From Pseudomonadota bacterium (lineage in GTDB: Bacteria > Pseudomonadota > Gammaproteobacteria > Burkholderiales > JABEVD01), in assembly GCA_021811205.1 (NCBI GenBank), contig JAJZPK010000013.1, positions 1 to 21,964 on the forward strand: a DNA stretch of 21,964 nt, given 5' to 3'. Shown here in pieces: positions 6,687 to 15,396 of the stretch. The first letter of the stretch is position 1, and each line of letters opens with the position of its first letter. Both the position numbers and the translations under genes were made by a program. The notes under the pieces are model-generated. The model saw only the letters and a list, made by a program, of their open reading frames with translations, did no database searches and was not told the DNA's origin.

Positions 6687-9233
6687 TCAGGCTGCCATGA
6701 ACCCTGCTTCTTCAGCCCTGAAGCCGATGTGCTCCAGCGCTTCTTCAACCTGATCGATCAGAACCAGGCAGAGCTCTCCGGGATTGAGCCTGGAAAGCGC
6801 AAGGTCGATTGCCGAAAATTCGCCCCTGATTTCGCTGACGCGCTTCAATCGCGACGCGCCCGAAAGACCCGCTTTCAGAAGCGCAAGCACTTCCCCGTCC
6901 GCCCGGCCGCGCTGGCACTGGTCTTCGTAAAGGATGGCTTCGTCGAAGGCCGCGCCGAGCATTTCCGTCTGCAGCCTGATGTCTTCGTCCCTTCTGTCAC
7001 CGGCTGCGCTGATGACGACCGTTCTGCGTCTTGCGGGAATGGCATCGACGGCCTTCACCAGGGCATGGATGGCGTCCGGGTTGTGGCCATAGTCGGCGAT
7101 GACCGTCGCTCCCCGGTAGTCGAACATGTTGAATCTGCCGGGGGTATTGGAAGGATCGTTTTCGAACCCTGAAAGCGCGCGCCTGACCGTATTCCATTCG
7201 ATCCCCAATGCCCAGGCCGCGGCAACAGAAGCCATGGCGTTTTCCATCTGGAAGGGAAGAGTGCCGCATCGGGTCAATGGAATCCTGTCCCAGGGTATGA
7301 ATTCATCGACGCCTTGTCCCGAAGCATGGATGCCGTCAGCGGTCGAAAAGACCACGCGCTCGCCATTGGCGCGATGCGAAAGGATGAGGGGATTGTTTTC
7401 GCTTGAAGAGAAAAAGATGACCGATCCGGGACAGACATCGGCCATGGCTGCGACGATGGAATCGTCCGCATTGAGCACGGCCGCGCCCCAGGGCGCCACG
7501 TTCTTCACGATCACGCGTTTCACGACCGCAAGATCCTCGACCGTATTGATGTATGAAAGTCCCAGATGGTCGCCTATCCCGATATTGGTGACGATTGCGA
7601 CATCGCATCGGTCGAAGGCCAGCCCTTCCCTGAGGATGCCCCCGCGTGCAGTTTCCAGAACCGCTGCATCGACGTCCGGATGGGAAAGCACATTCCTTGC
7701 GCTCTTCGGTCCGCTGCAATCTCCGGTATCGATGCGCTTTCCTGAAATGTAAACGCCGTCTGAATTGGTCATGCCGACGCGCAGGCCGGATTCTTCGAGC
7801 AGCCTCGCGGTCAGCCTGACCGTCGTGGTCTTGCCGTTCGTCCCGGAAACGGCGACGACCGGAATCCTGCCGGTTTCCTCTTCGGAAAAGAGTTCAGCCA
7901 CGATGGCTTGTCCGACCGGCCTCCCCTTCCCGTAAGAGGGCGAAAGATGCATGCGCAACCCGGGCGCTGCATTGACTTCGACGATGGCGCCGCCTTGTTC
8001 CTCAAGCGATCTAGCCACGGATTCGCAGACGATGTCCACGCCGCAAACGTCGAGCCCGACCATCCTGGCAGCCTCCACCGCGCGGGCGGCAACCTCGGGA
8101 TGAACCTCGTCCGTGACATCGGTGGCCGTGCCGCCCGTCGAAAGATTGGCATTGTTCCTGAGCACGACGCGCCTTCCCTTTTCGGGAATTGAATCTGCAT
8201 CCAGGCCCTGTTTTTCCAGTGTGGAAAGAGCGATGTCGTCGAGGCGGATTTTGGTCAATGACGTGGCGTGCCCTTCTCCCCTCAAAGGATCGCTGTTGAC
8301 AACAGCGACCAGCTGCGCGACGCTGCGCTCGCCGTCTCCGACGACGAAAGGCGGATCGCGCCTTGCTGCCGCGACCATGGATGCTCCGACGACCAGGATG
8401 CGGTAGTCGCATCCCGGAATGTAGCGCTCGACGATGACTTCATCCCTGACCTTTTCGGCCGCATCGTATGCGGCCATGATTTCATCTCTTCCCGAGATGT
8501 TCACGGCGATGCCCTTGCCCTGGTTGCCGTCCCTGGGTTTCACCACCACGGGGACGCCTATTTCACAGGCGGCAAGCCAAGCGTCCTCCCTGTCGTCAAC
8601 CGTCCTGCCTTGCGGAACAGGGACGCCTGCAGCATCGAGCAGTATCTTGGTGAGTTCCTTGTCCTGCGCGATGGATTCGGCGATTGCGCCGCATGCATCC
8701 GTTTCGGCCGCCTGGATGCGGCGCTGGCGGCTCCCCCAGCCGAACTGGACGAGGCTGCCTTCGGTGAGCCTTTTCATGGGAATGCCGCGTTCGAGCGCGG
8801 CAAATGCGATGGAGCCCGTGCTCGGGCCTAGCCTCAGATCTTCGTCCAGTTCGCGCAGCTCGGAAACTGCGGATTCGAGATCGAACGGCGTGCCTTCCAT
8901 GACTGCATTGCAAATATCCACGGCCGCTTGAAGCGCCCTTCTTCCTACGTCCTCCTCGCTGTATTCGACGACGACCTGGTAGATGCCGGGCTCGGGGGAA
9001 GCCACTGTCTTGCAGAAATCGACCGGGCATCCGGCCCTCGCCTGCAATTCGAGCGCAATCAGCGCAAGCGCATGGGCGCAGCTTTCGACTCGCTTGATTT
9101 CAGGCAGGCGCTCATGAAGCCGCACCTCGAAATCGGGTGTTGGTTCGTCCGTGCACGACACGATGGCCTCGACGGCGGTGCGCCTGCTCCACAAATTGGG
9201 TCCCCTCAGGGCTCTGACGCGCGTGATGTTCAT
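6687..9233 (-). CDS. cphA: Cyanophycin synthetase with intact ATP-grasp and Mur-ligase domains
   Basis: An 848-residue enzyme that alternately adds Asp (ATP-grasp domain) and Arg (Mur-ligase domain) to build multi-L-arginyl-poly-L-aspartate, a cytoplasmic nitrogen store. Seen: the N-terminus MNITRVRALRGPNLWSRRTA is typical. The ATP-grasp region (about 190-450) has VVKPRDGNQGKGIAVN and VEVNAAPGLRMHL. The Mur-ligase P-loop SGTNGKTTTVRL (463-474) is intact, and the C-terminal part includes YGHNPDAIHALV. The length is close to full for the family. Its ATG overlaps the stop of the upstream paralogue (ATGA), so both are made from one message. No cyanophycinase or isoaspartyl dipeptidase gene is in the window. 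Confidence 0.96.
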   Translation of the reverse strand: MNITRVRALRGPNLWSRRTAVEAIVSCTDEPTPDFEVRLHERLPEIKRVESCAHALALIALELQARAGCPVDFCKTVASPEPGIYQVVVEYSEEDVGRRALQAAVDICNAVMEGTPFDLESAVSELRELDEDLRLGPSTGSIAFAALERGIPMKRLTEGSLVQFGWGSRQRRIQAAETDACGAIAESIAQDKELTKILLDAAGVPVPQGRTVDDREDAWLAACEIGVPVVVKPRDGNQGKGIAVNISGRDEIMAAYDAAEKVRDEVIVERYIPGCDYRILVVGASMVAAARRDPPFVVGDGERSVAQLVAVVNSDPLRGEGHATSLTKIRLDDIALSTLEKQGLDADSIPEKGRRVVLRNNANLSTGGTATDVTDEVHPEVAARAVEAARMVGLDVCGVDIVCESVARSLEEQGGAIVEVNAAPGLRMHLSPSYGKGRPVGQAIVAELFSEEETGRIPVVAVSGTNGKTTTVRLTARLLEESGLRVGMTNSDGVYISGKRIDTGDCSGPKSARNVLSHPDVDAAVLETARGGILREGLAFDRCDVAIVTNIGIGDHLGLSYINTVEDLAVVKRVIVKNVAPWGAAVLNADDSIVAAMADVCPGSVIFFSSSENNPLILSHRANGERVVFSTADGIHASGQGVDEFIPWDRIPLTRCGTLPFQMENAMASVAAAWALGIEWNTVRRALSGFENDPSNTPGRFNMFDYRGATVIADYGHNPDAIHALVKAVDAIPARRRTVVISAAGDRRDEDIRLQTEMLGAAFDEAILYEDQCQRGRADGEVLALLKAGLSGASRLKRVSEIRGEFSAIDLALSRLNPGELCLVLIDQVEEALEHIGFRAEEAGFMAA

Positions 9234-11389
9234 GTGTTTTCCTTGTCGAATGATTCCAGGACTTCCCTGATCATGTTCCTGTCCAAATCCAGTGCCAGGG
9301 CGGCCGCAGCGCCGGCCAGGGCGACTTCCGGCCTTCCGGAGAAGCGCGCAAAGTCGAAGAGCTGCGCCTCTTGCCCGCCTTCTCTCGTATAGATGCTTCC
9401 TTCCCTCGCGAAAACCGCACGTCCCGCATCGGGAAGAACGGATTCATCGAGCGAATAAAAGATCGTCTCGCCGTCGCAATATTGCGCCATGGCGGCAACC
9501 CGTTTATCCATCGCGTTCAGCACGGCTGCACCCTTCGGCAGCACGACATCGACCTGGGTGCGCAGCACGGTGGCCATCTTGTCCGCGTCGAGAATGTCGA
9601 ATTCGGCATCCATGGCGTCTTCCGATATGCCCGTCACCACCCCGACCTGGCAGCGGTCGTAGGCGAGCCCTTCGGCGAGAATGACTTTCGGTCCGTTCTC
9701 GAAGACGGCCGCATCGACGGCAGGATTGAGCAGCGCCTTGCGGGCGGATGCGAAATTCGCGCAATTTCCTTTCGAAACCTGTCTTTTTCCGAGGAAAAAT
9801 CCTGCCCCGCAGGCCATGCCGACATTGAAATTCGCATGCTCCAACATGGAGGCGACCAGTCTCGCCAGATCCGAATTCTCCCCGGTTCCGCTGATGCCGA
9901 CGACAGGTATCCTGCCGTCTTCCGATTCATCGAACAGGCTGTCTATGATGAATTTCCCGACCGGACGGCCCATGCCTACCGCAGGCTTCAGATGCATCAG
10001 CAGGCCTGGGCCCGCGTTGACCTCGACGATGGCGCCGTTCTGTTCGGAAAGCGGCCTGGAAATGTCTTCGGCGAGCAAGTCGATGCCCGCGATGTCGAGC
10101 CCGACGATCCTGGCAGCCAGGGCGGCAATTGCAGCCGTATCAGGATGGACCTTGTCGGTCACGTCAAATGCCACGCTGCCGTTGCGCTGGACGAGCACTG
10201 AAACGCCTTTCGGCGGAATGGAATCGGGAGAAAATCCCTGGCGCTGCAGTTCGAGACGCGCAGCAGAATCGAGTCTGACGAGGTTGAGAGGATGATCTTC
10301 AGACGAGCCTCTGAGCGGATTGCTGTTGATCTGCGCTTCGATCAGCTCGGTGATCGTGGCGCGTCCATCTCCAGTCACGCAAATCTCCTCGCCCCTTGCC
10401 GCTGCCGCGAGCTTTCCGCCCACGATCAGGAGACGATGCTCTATACCCGGCACGAAGCGCTCGACGATGACGCCGCTTCCCTCTTCCTTCGCCACCGAAA
10501 AAGCCGTTTCGACCTGGTCCTTCGTGATCAGGTTGATGAACACCCCCCTGCCGTGGTTGCCGTCGACAGGCTTGACGACGACGGGCAGGCCAATGTCCTG
10601 TGCGGCTTCCCAGGCTTCTTCAGCGGATGAAACCTCGACGCCTTCGGGAACGGGGACGCCGCAGTCGGAAAGCAGCCGTTTGGTGAGCGACTTGTCGCGC
10701 GATATGCTCTCTGCGATCGCCGGCGTCGCATCGGTCTCTGCCGTCCATATCCTGCGCTGGCGTGCGCCGTAGCCGAACTGCACGAGATTGCCTTCGGAGA
10801 GGCGCAAGGCCGGAATGTCGCGGTCGTCCGCAGCATCCACGATGCAGGCCGTGCTGGGGCCCAGGCAAAGCGAATCGGCCATGCGGCGCAGACCCCTCAC
10901 GGTCGAATCGATATCGAAGGGCATGTCCTTCATGGCGGCGAGAACGAGTTCCTTGGCCGCATCCAGGCAGGCCCTGGTGAGCTTTTCGTGATAGGCGCGG
11001 ACGACTACCTTGTAGACCCCCCGCTTCGAGGTTTCCCTTGCCTTGCCGAAACCGCCTGGAAGACCCGCAAGCCCCTGCAGCTCGAGCGTGACATGCTCGA
11101 GGATATGGCATGGCCAGGTTCCGTCTTCGAGCCGCTTCAGGAATCCGCCGCGCTCGCCGATGCTGCAGCGGTGCTCGATCAGGCCGGGAAGCCAGGCGGA
11201 GAGCCTGTCGTAAAAACCGGGTATGACGTTCGAAGGAAAGTCCTCGAGAACCCCGATGTCGACCCTGGCCTCGAGCACGGGCCTGTAGGTCCAGATGCCC
11301 GGTCCGCCCAGATAGCGCACATCGAGAAATGCCATATCGGCATCGTAGGGTACGGTTTCAAACCGTTTGACAGCGGAAATGGTAGACAT
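9230..11389 (-). CDS. Cyanophycin synthetase paralogue with degenerate Mur-ligase site (CphA')
   Basis: About 719 residues, clearly related to cphA downstream: FLDVRYLGGPGIWTYRP, the ATP-grasp part with VVKPVDGNHGRGVFINL and VEVNAGPGLLMHL. The Mur-ligase half is damaged. Where cphA has GTNGKTT this protein has GTGENSD (residues 501-507), lacking the P-loop lysine, and it stops roughly 110 residues earlier, losing most of the last Mur domain. Known: cyanobacterial CphA2 also lost this ATP site and instead joins beta-Asp-Arg dipeptides; paired cphA'/cphA genes are known in betaproteobacteria. Inference: this copy may recycle dipeptides or be a structural partner of CphA. Start: the ATG at 11389 has AGGG 4 bases upstream. 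An ATG at 11413 is possible but would be almost leaderless from the predicted promoter. Confidence 0.88.
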   Translation of the reverse strand: MSTISAVKRFETVPYDADMAFLDVRYLGGPGIWTYRPVLEARVDIGVLEDFPSNVIPGFYDRLSAWLPGLIEHRCSIGERGGFLKRLEDGTWPCHILEHVTLELQGLAGLPGGFGKARETSKRGVYKVVVRAYHEKLTRACLDAAKELVLAAMKDMPFDIDSTVRGLRRMADSLCLGPSTACIVDAADDRDIPALRLSEGNLVQFGYGARQRRIWTAETDATPAIAESISRDKSLTKRLLSDCGVPVPEGVEVSSAEEAWEAAQDIGLPVVVKPVDGNHGRGVFINLITKDQVETAFSVAKEEGSGVIVERFVPGIEHRLLIVGGKLAAAARGEEICVTGDGRATITELIEAQINSNPLRGSSEDHPLNLVRLDSAARLELQRQGFSPDSIPPKGVSVLVQRNGSVAFDVTDKVHPDTAAIAALAARIVGLDIAGIDLLAEDISRPLSEQNGAIVEVNAGPGLLMHLKPAVGMGRPVGKFIIDSLFDESEDGRIPVVGISGTGENSDLARLVASMLEHANFNVGMACGAGFFLGKRQVSKGNCANFASARKALLNPAVDAAVFENGPKVILAEGLAYDRCQVGVVTGISEDAMDAEFDILDADKMATVLRTQVDVVLPKGAAVLNAMDKRVAAMAQYCDGETIFYSLDESVLPDAGRAVFAREGSIYTREGGQEAQLFDFARFSGRPEVALAGAAAALALDLDRNMIREVLESFDKENT

Positions 11390-11422
11390 GACCCTATTCA
11401 AAGCAAACTTCATGCCAAAATT

Positions 11423-11451
11423 ATTATATTGATTACAATCAATCAACTAAA
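11423..11451 (-). promoter_or_regulatory. cphA'-cphA promoter
   Basis: A consensus -10 TATAAT at 11428-11423 with a weak -35 (TTTAGT, 11451-11446, 17-base spacer) would start transcription near 11416. That leaves a leader of about 27 bases before the ATG at 11389. The poor -35 and the FNR box filling the spacer suggest a regulated promoter. Confidence 0.5.
11429..11442. promoter_or_regulatory. Perfect FNR/ANR-type box in the cphA' promoter
   Basis: TTGATTACAATCAA matches the FNR/ANR consensus TTGAT-N4-ATCAA at every defined base, and the symmetry extends to 16 bases (ATTGATT-AC-AATCAAT, 11428-11443). On the minus strand it directly abuts a consensus -10 (TATAAT, 11428-11423). It therefore lies in the spacer, centred about 20 bases before the probable start, a position expected for repression by the bound regulator rather than class II activation. 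For the divergent exporter its centre is about 167 bases before the start codon. Confidence 0.65.
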
Positions 11452-11491
11452 TGCTTTTATCGGGATCTGAAGAGGGGAAAAGTGTCGCCGA

Positions 11492-11567
11492 TTTGAGACG
11501 CTTTTTATCGAAAAAAGGAAAAATCCTTGATAGACAGGGATGAGGCCTGTCTCAAAATGGAGACAGG
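11492..11567. repeat. Cluster of GAGAC/GTCTC repeats able to form alternative hairpins
   Basis: Upstream of the exporter: TTTGAGAC (11492-11499), AGACAGG (11532-11538), CCTGTCTC (11546-11553, with GTCTCAAA at 11549-11556) and GAGACAGG (11560-11567). The CCTGTCT segment can pair with the copy before it (7 bp, 7-base loop), with the copy after it (8 bp, 6-base loop), or, through GTCTCAAA, with the distant TTTGAGAC. Mutually exclusive pairings are typical of operator arrays or attenuators, but no T-run follows. Confidence 0.45.
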
Positions 11568-11589
11568 TGTCTGCTTGCCCGCTTGGCGC

Positions 11590-11595
11590 TATACT
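11590..11595 (+). promoter_or_regulatory. Possible -10 element of the exporter gene
   Basis: TATACT lies 7 bases before the ATG at 11603 and would give a nearly leaderless message. No good -35 is present (GTGTCT at 17 bases). A Shine-Dalgarno is also missing, which agrees with leaderless translation but does not prove it. If the -10 is false, transcription starts further upstream and includes the GAGAC repeats. Confidence 0.3.
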
Positions 11596-11602
11596 GCACG
11601 GC

Positions 11603-13717
11603 ATGAATTCCATCCCGGAAAGCCTGCGCGACATGCTCCGCCCTGGAGAGGAAGCGCTCGCCCATCTGGAGCCCGATCTGGACGAAAACTCCAGGTTTTC
11701 GAACAGCTATTTGCTGCTCACCGACCGTCGCCTCATCCACTTGGGACAAAACGGCAGCCTGCGCGAATGGCCAAGAAGCAAGGGGATGGTTCTCGAACGG
11801 TTCGACCATGCAGGAACGGGGCGCCTCGAGCTGAAGGACGAGACATCCCTGGTCGGCGTCTGGCGATATACGTTGGGCAGGGACATTGCAGCGCGGGATT
11901 TCGTCGAGCGCTTCAGAGGAAATGAACCCGAGCCCGCCCGGACCGAGGAGCAGGCATCCACTCCTGTCTCGCCCAGGACGCTGCTGCGCCTCTGGCGCTT
12001 CGCCAAACCCTACAAGGGAAAGCTTTTTACCGGATTCATGCTGTCGATCGCATCGACCGCTGCAGCCATGATCCCGCCCTATCTCACCATGCCGCTGATG
12101 GACGACGTGCTCATTCCGTTTCAGAACGGCAAGGCGATAAACGTCTCCCTGGTCGAACGCTACCTGAGCGGGCTGCTTGCTGCAGCGCTGGTAGCCTGGG
12201 CGCTCGGCTGGGTGAGGACTTACATCCTTGCCAGGGTCTCCGAAAGGATAGGTGCCGATCTGCGCATCGCCACATACACGCATCTGCACGGGCTTTCACT
12301 CGAATATTTCGGCGGGAAGCGCACCGGGGACCTCGTCGCGCGGATCGGATCGGAGACGGACAGGATCAATGTCTTCCTTTCTCTCCATCTGCTCGATTTC
12401 GCGACCGATCTGCTGATGATCGGCATGACCGCCGCCGTATTGCTGTCGATCAATCCCATGCTCGCCCTGGTAACCCTCCTCCCCCTGCCCTTCATCGTCT
12501 GGATGATCCATGCCGTCAGGGACAGGCTGCGTCATGGCTTCGAACAGGCCGACAGGGTCTGGTCCGAAATCACCAACGTCCTGACCGACACCATCCCCGG
12601 CATACGCGTGGTCAAGGCATTCGCCCAGGAAGCGCGGGAAGTGAAGCGCTTCACGGATGCGAACGCTCACAATCTGGTCGTGAACGACAGGGTGAACACG
12701 GTCTGGTCCCTCTTCGCGCCGAGCGTCACGCTGCTCACCGAAATCGGCCTGCTCGTCGTCTGGATCTTCGGCATCTGGCAGGTCTCGCAAAGCAAAATCA
12801 CGGTGGGGGTGCTGACCGCTTTTCTCGCCTACATCACCCGATTCTACAGCAGGCTCGATTCGATGAGCCGCATCGTCTCCGTGACCCAGAAGGCCGCTGC
12901 TGGCGCGAAGCGCATTTTCGAAATACTCGACCAGTCGTCGAGCGTGCCCGAAGCGTCCATACCGGTCCATCCGGGCAGGGTCGAGGGGGCCATCGAGGCG
13001 AAGGGCATCGAATTCCGCTACGGCAGCAGGGCCATCCTGCACGGCGTGGACCTTTCCATTTCCCCCGGGGAGATGATCGGACTGGTCGGCCAGAGCGGTT
13101 CCGGAAAAAGCACGCTGATCAACCTGATCTGCCGGTTCTACGACCCTGCCAGGGGATCCATCCTCGTCGATGGGCGGGACATCCGCTCGTACCCGATCGA
13201 GGAATACAGGCGCAACATCGGTCTCGTCCTGCAGGAGCCCTTCCTGTTCTTCGGCACCATTGCGGAAAACATCGCCTACGGAAAACCCGAAGCGTCCATG
13301 GCGGAAATCATTGCTGCAGCGCGCGCAGCGCACGCCCACGAATTCATATTGCGTCTGCCTTTCGGCTACGATTCGCTGGTCGGAGAGCGGGGCCAGTCGC
13401 TCTCCGGAGGGGAGCGCCAGAGAATATCGATCGCCAGAGCGATCCTCATCGATCCGCGCATCCTGATCATGGATGAAGCGACTTCTTCGGTCGACACGGA
13501 AACGGAGCGCGAGATCCAGGGTGCGCTCGAAAACCTGGTCAGCGGACGCACCACCATCGCCATCGCACACAGGCTATCCACCTTGCGCCGCGCGGACCGC
13601 CTGGTCGTGATGGAAAAGGGAAGAATCGTCGAAATCGGCCGCCACGATGATCTGCTCGAGGCGAAGGGCGCCTATTTCCGTCTCCATGAAGCGCAACAGG
13701 CGAAAGAAAATGCTTGA
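11603..13717 (+). CDS. Cyanophycin-associated ABC exporter (fused permease and ATPase)
   Basis: A 704-residue half-transporter of the MsbA/LmrA layout. Residues 1 to about 115 are an unusual extra cytoplasmic domain (LLLTDRRLIHLG inside it resembles a PH-like module). About 125-430 hold six membrane helices. About 455-704 hold the ATPase with Walker A GQSGSGKSTL (near 497), signature LSGGERQR (near 600), Walker B ILIMDEATSSVD (near 623) and an H-loop in IAIAHRLSTL. Known: exporters of this form recur beside cphA genes in proteobacteria together with a DUF1854 protein. The substrate is unproven. The frame is open from an ATG at 11540, but 11603 fits the family start. It overlaps the DUF1854 gene by 8 bases. 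Confidence 0.9.
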   Translation: MNSIPESLRDMLRPGEEALAHLEPDLDENSRFSNSYLLLTDRRLIHLGQNGSLREWPRSKGMVLERFDHAGTGRLELKDETSLVGVWRYTLGRDIAARDFVERFRGNEPEPARTEEQASTPVSPRTLLRLWRFAKPYKGKLFTGFMLSIASTAAAMIPPYLTMPLMDDVLIPFQNGKAINVSLVERYLSGLLAAALVAWALGWVRTYILARVSERIGADLRIATYTHLHGLSLEYFGGKRTGDLVARIGSETDRINVFLSLHLLDFATDLLMIGMTAAVLLSINPMLALVTLLPLPFIVWMIHAVRDRLRHGFEQADRVWSEITNVLTDTIPGIRVVKAFAQEAREVKRFTDANAHNLVVNDRVNTVWSLFAPSVTLLTEIGLLVVWIFGIWQVSQSKITVGVLTAFLAYITRFYSRLDSMSRIVSVTQKAAAGAKRIFEILDQSSSVPEASIPVHPGRVEGAIEAKGIEFRYGSRAILHGVDLSISPGEMIGLVGQSGSGKSTLINLICRFYDPARGSILVDGRDIRSYPIEEYRRNIGLVLQEPFLFFGTIAENIAYGKPEASMAEIIAAARAAHAHEFILRLPFGYDSLVGERGQSLSGGERQRISIARAILIDPRILIMDEATSSVDTETEREIQGALENLVSGRTTIAIAHRLSTLRRADRLVVMEKGRIVEIGRHDDLLEAKGAYFRLHEAQQAKENA

Positions 13718-14147
13718 GCTTTCGAAGAATTCCTTCGGGCGACTCGTCTTCGGCAAGACCGAAGTCGTGCCCATACGCGCCTTCCCGGTGACGAGCCCTC
13801 GATCCGGAATATCGCTCGCCGACTCGAACGGGAAGGAGCTCGCCTGGATAGAAAATCTCGATGACCTGGAGGAGGGCGACAGGAAGCTGGTCGAGGAAGC
13901 GCTTCAGGCGAGGGAATTCCTTCCCGAAATCCTCCGTCTATCGTCCGTGTCGAGACATGCGGCGCCCTGCGAATGGCGCGTCGAAACCGACAAGGGAAAA
14001 ACCGCTTTCACGCTGGACAGCGAGGACGACATCCGCAGGGTTTCCTCCCACCTCGTCGTGACGGACAGCCACGGCGTGAGCTTCCTGATCAAAGATCCTG
14101 CCGCTCTGGATCGGCACAGCAGAAGGCTCCTGGCCAGCTTTCTCTAG
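13710..14147 (+). CDS. DUF1854 protein, partner of the cyanophycin-associated exporter
   Basis: A 145-residue protein with the DUF1854 pattern: an early GKTEVVPIRAFPVTSPRSGI, then GKELAWIENLDDLEEG, a helical REFLPEILRLSSVSRHAAPCE, given here as REFLPEILRLSS, and a C-terminal VSFLIKDPAALDRHSRRLLA. Known: DUF1854 proteins sit directly downstream of ABC exporters in cphA neighbourhoods; their role is undetermined. No membrane segment is seen. The ATG at 13710 lies inside the 3' end of the exporter gene (8-base overlap), so the pair is co-translated. The stop shares its bases with the stop of the convergent GGDEF gene in one CTAG. Confidence 0.85.
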   Translation: MLELSKNSFGRLVFGKTEVVPIRAFPVTSPRSGISLADSNGKELAWIENLDDLEEGDRKLVEEALQAREFLPEILRLSSVSRHAAPCEWRVETDKGKTAFTLDSEDDIRRVSSHLVVTDSHGVSFLIKDPAALDRHSRRLLASFL

Positions 14148-15336
14148 GCCCGGGCAAGGGCTGCCGCATCAATCATGCCCGAATAGGCAGAAACCCTGTT
14201 TCGCCCTTCTTCCTTTGCGTGATAAAGCGCCTTGTCCGCCGCCTTGAAGAGAACGGAGAAATCGGCACCCGCATGGCTGGAATCGGCCATCCCGATGCTG
14301 ATGGTGCTCCTGACCCGCTCGCCTTCGTGCTCCAGGATCATTTCGGCATAGTTGCTTCTCAGCCGCTCGGCAAGCCCACCCACCTGGCTCTCGGTGGCGG
14401 AAGGCACAATATGCAGAATTCCTCCCCGCCGTACCTGGCGAAATAATCTCCTGCCCGGATCGTCTTCTGAGCGATGCTTGAAAGCTGCTTCAGCACCTCG
14501 TCCCCGACTGCATGACCGTATGTGTCGTTGATCGTCTTGAAATGGTCCACGTCTATCATCATGACGGTGAGCGGGACCATGGTGCGCGATGCGCGCGCAA
14601 GCATGCGTTCGGCTTCCCCCTCCAGGCTCCGCCTGTTGAAGGCGCCGGTCAGCACATCCCGCTCCGCAAGATGCTGCAGTTCGCCGGCCAGCCTGTAATT
14701 GAGCATCAGCACGAAACCGAAGCTCAGGCAGAGTTCGGCGACGATGATGATGAAGAAAGTCATATCGTTGATCGGCAATGCCGAATAGAGGGTATACGGC
14801 CGTCCAAGCGAAAAGGAGAGGACCACTACCCTGACGACGAGCATCAGGGCAATGATGGCGAAGGATGCGCCGGTCAGCCAGTAAGCGGTGCGAAGCGGCG
14901 GCTGTGCGGGAACAAGAAGCATCCTTGCGCAGGCCACATTGATCGCGATGAAGGCGACCGAATTCGCGATCACGCGGATATTGATGTCAGGGTCGACCAC
15001 CGAAAACAGGATGGTCTGGATCAACACGATGACGACGATCAGGATGGGGAAGCGCCAGTCCAGCTCCTTTTCCATGAAAGCCCTGATGCCGAGATATTGC
15101 AGCACCGAACTGCCTGAAATCAGCACGGATCCCAGCACGAGCCACCAGCCGGCGGTTGCAGGGGTAATCGGCAGGATGGCGAGGCCCAGGCTGAGCGAGA
15201 TGCACAAGCTCGCCAGCGCCCATAGCCCGACGCCGCGCACGTTCCGGGCATGCAGCCCTGCCAGCGCGAGCAACCCGGAAAGCAAAAGGGCCAGCACGGC
15301 TATCATGACCATCATGGTACGCGAATCGAGGTGCAT
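14144..15336 (-). pseudogene. Membrane GGDEF diguanylate cyclase broken by a frameshift
   Basis: The N-terminal half has about seven membrane helices (from MMVMIAVLALLLSGLLALAG to FFIIIVAELCLSFGFVLML), then the GGDEF domain with DVLTGAFNRRSLE, MMIDVDHFKTINDTYGH, the RAGD inhibitory site and the active site ARYGGEEF. Right after FCIL the frame ends in an unrelated tail (326 residues in all). The rest of the domain (PSATESQVGGLAERLR ... ADKALYHAKEEGRNRV) continues in another frame from about 14407. A one-base loss near 14400-14410 explains it, for example FCIL-LPSAT read from a missing base. The site is not a homopolymer, so a real mutation is as likely as a sequencing error. It follows atpC by 60 bases on the same strand. 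Confidence 0.85.
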
Positions 15337-15396
15337 CACTTGTCCACTGCATCGTTCAGGATATTTTGCATCAATTGCCCGCTTTTGTGAAAATTT

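Noticed and set aside
12296..13570. 424-codon minus-strand frame opposite the ABC exporter
   Set aside because: A shadow of the exporter's codon bias; its sequence is low in hydrophobic order and matches no fold I recognise.
14395..14415. Programmed frameshifting as an explanation for the split GGDEF gene
   Set aside because: No slippery heptamer or following hairpin was seen at the break.
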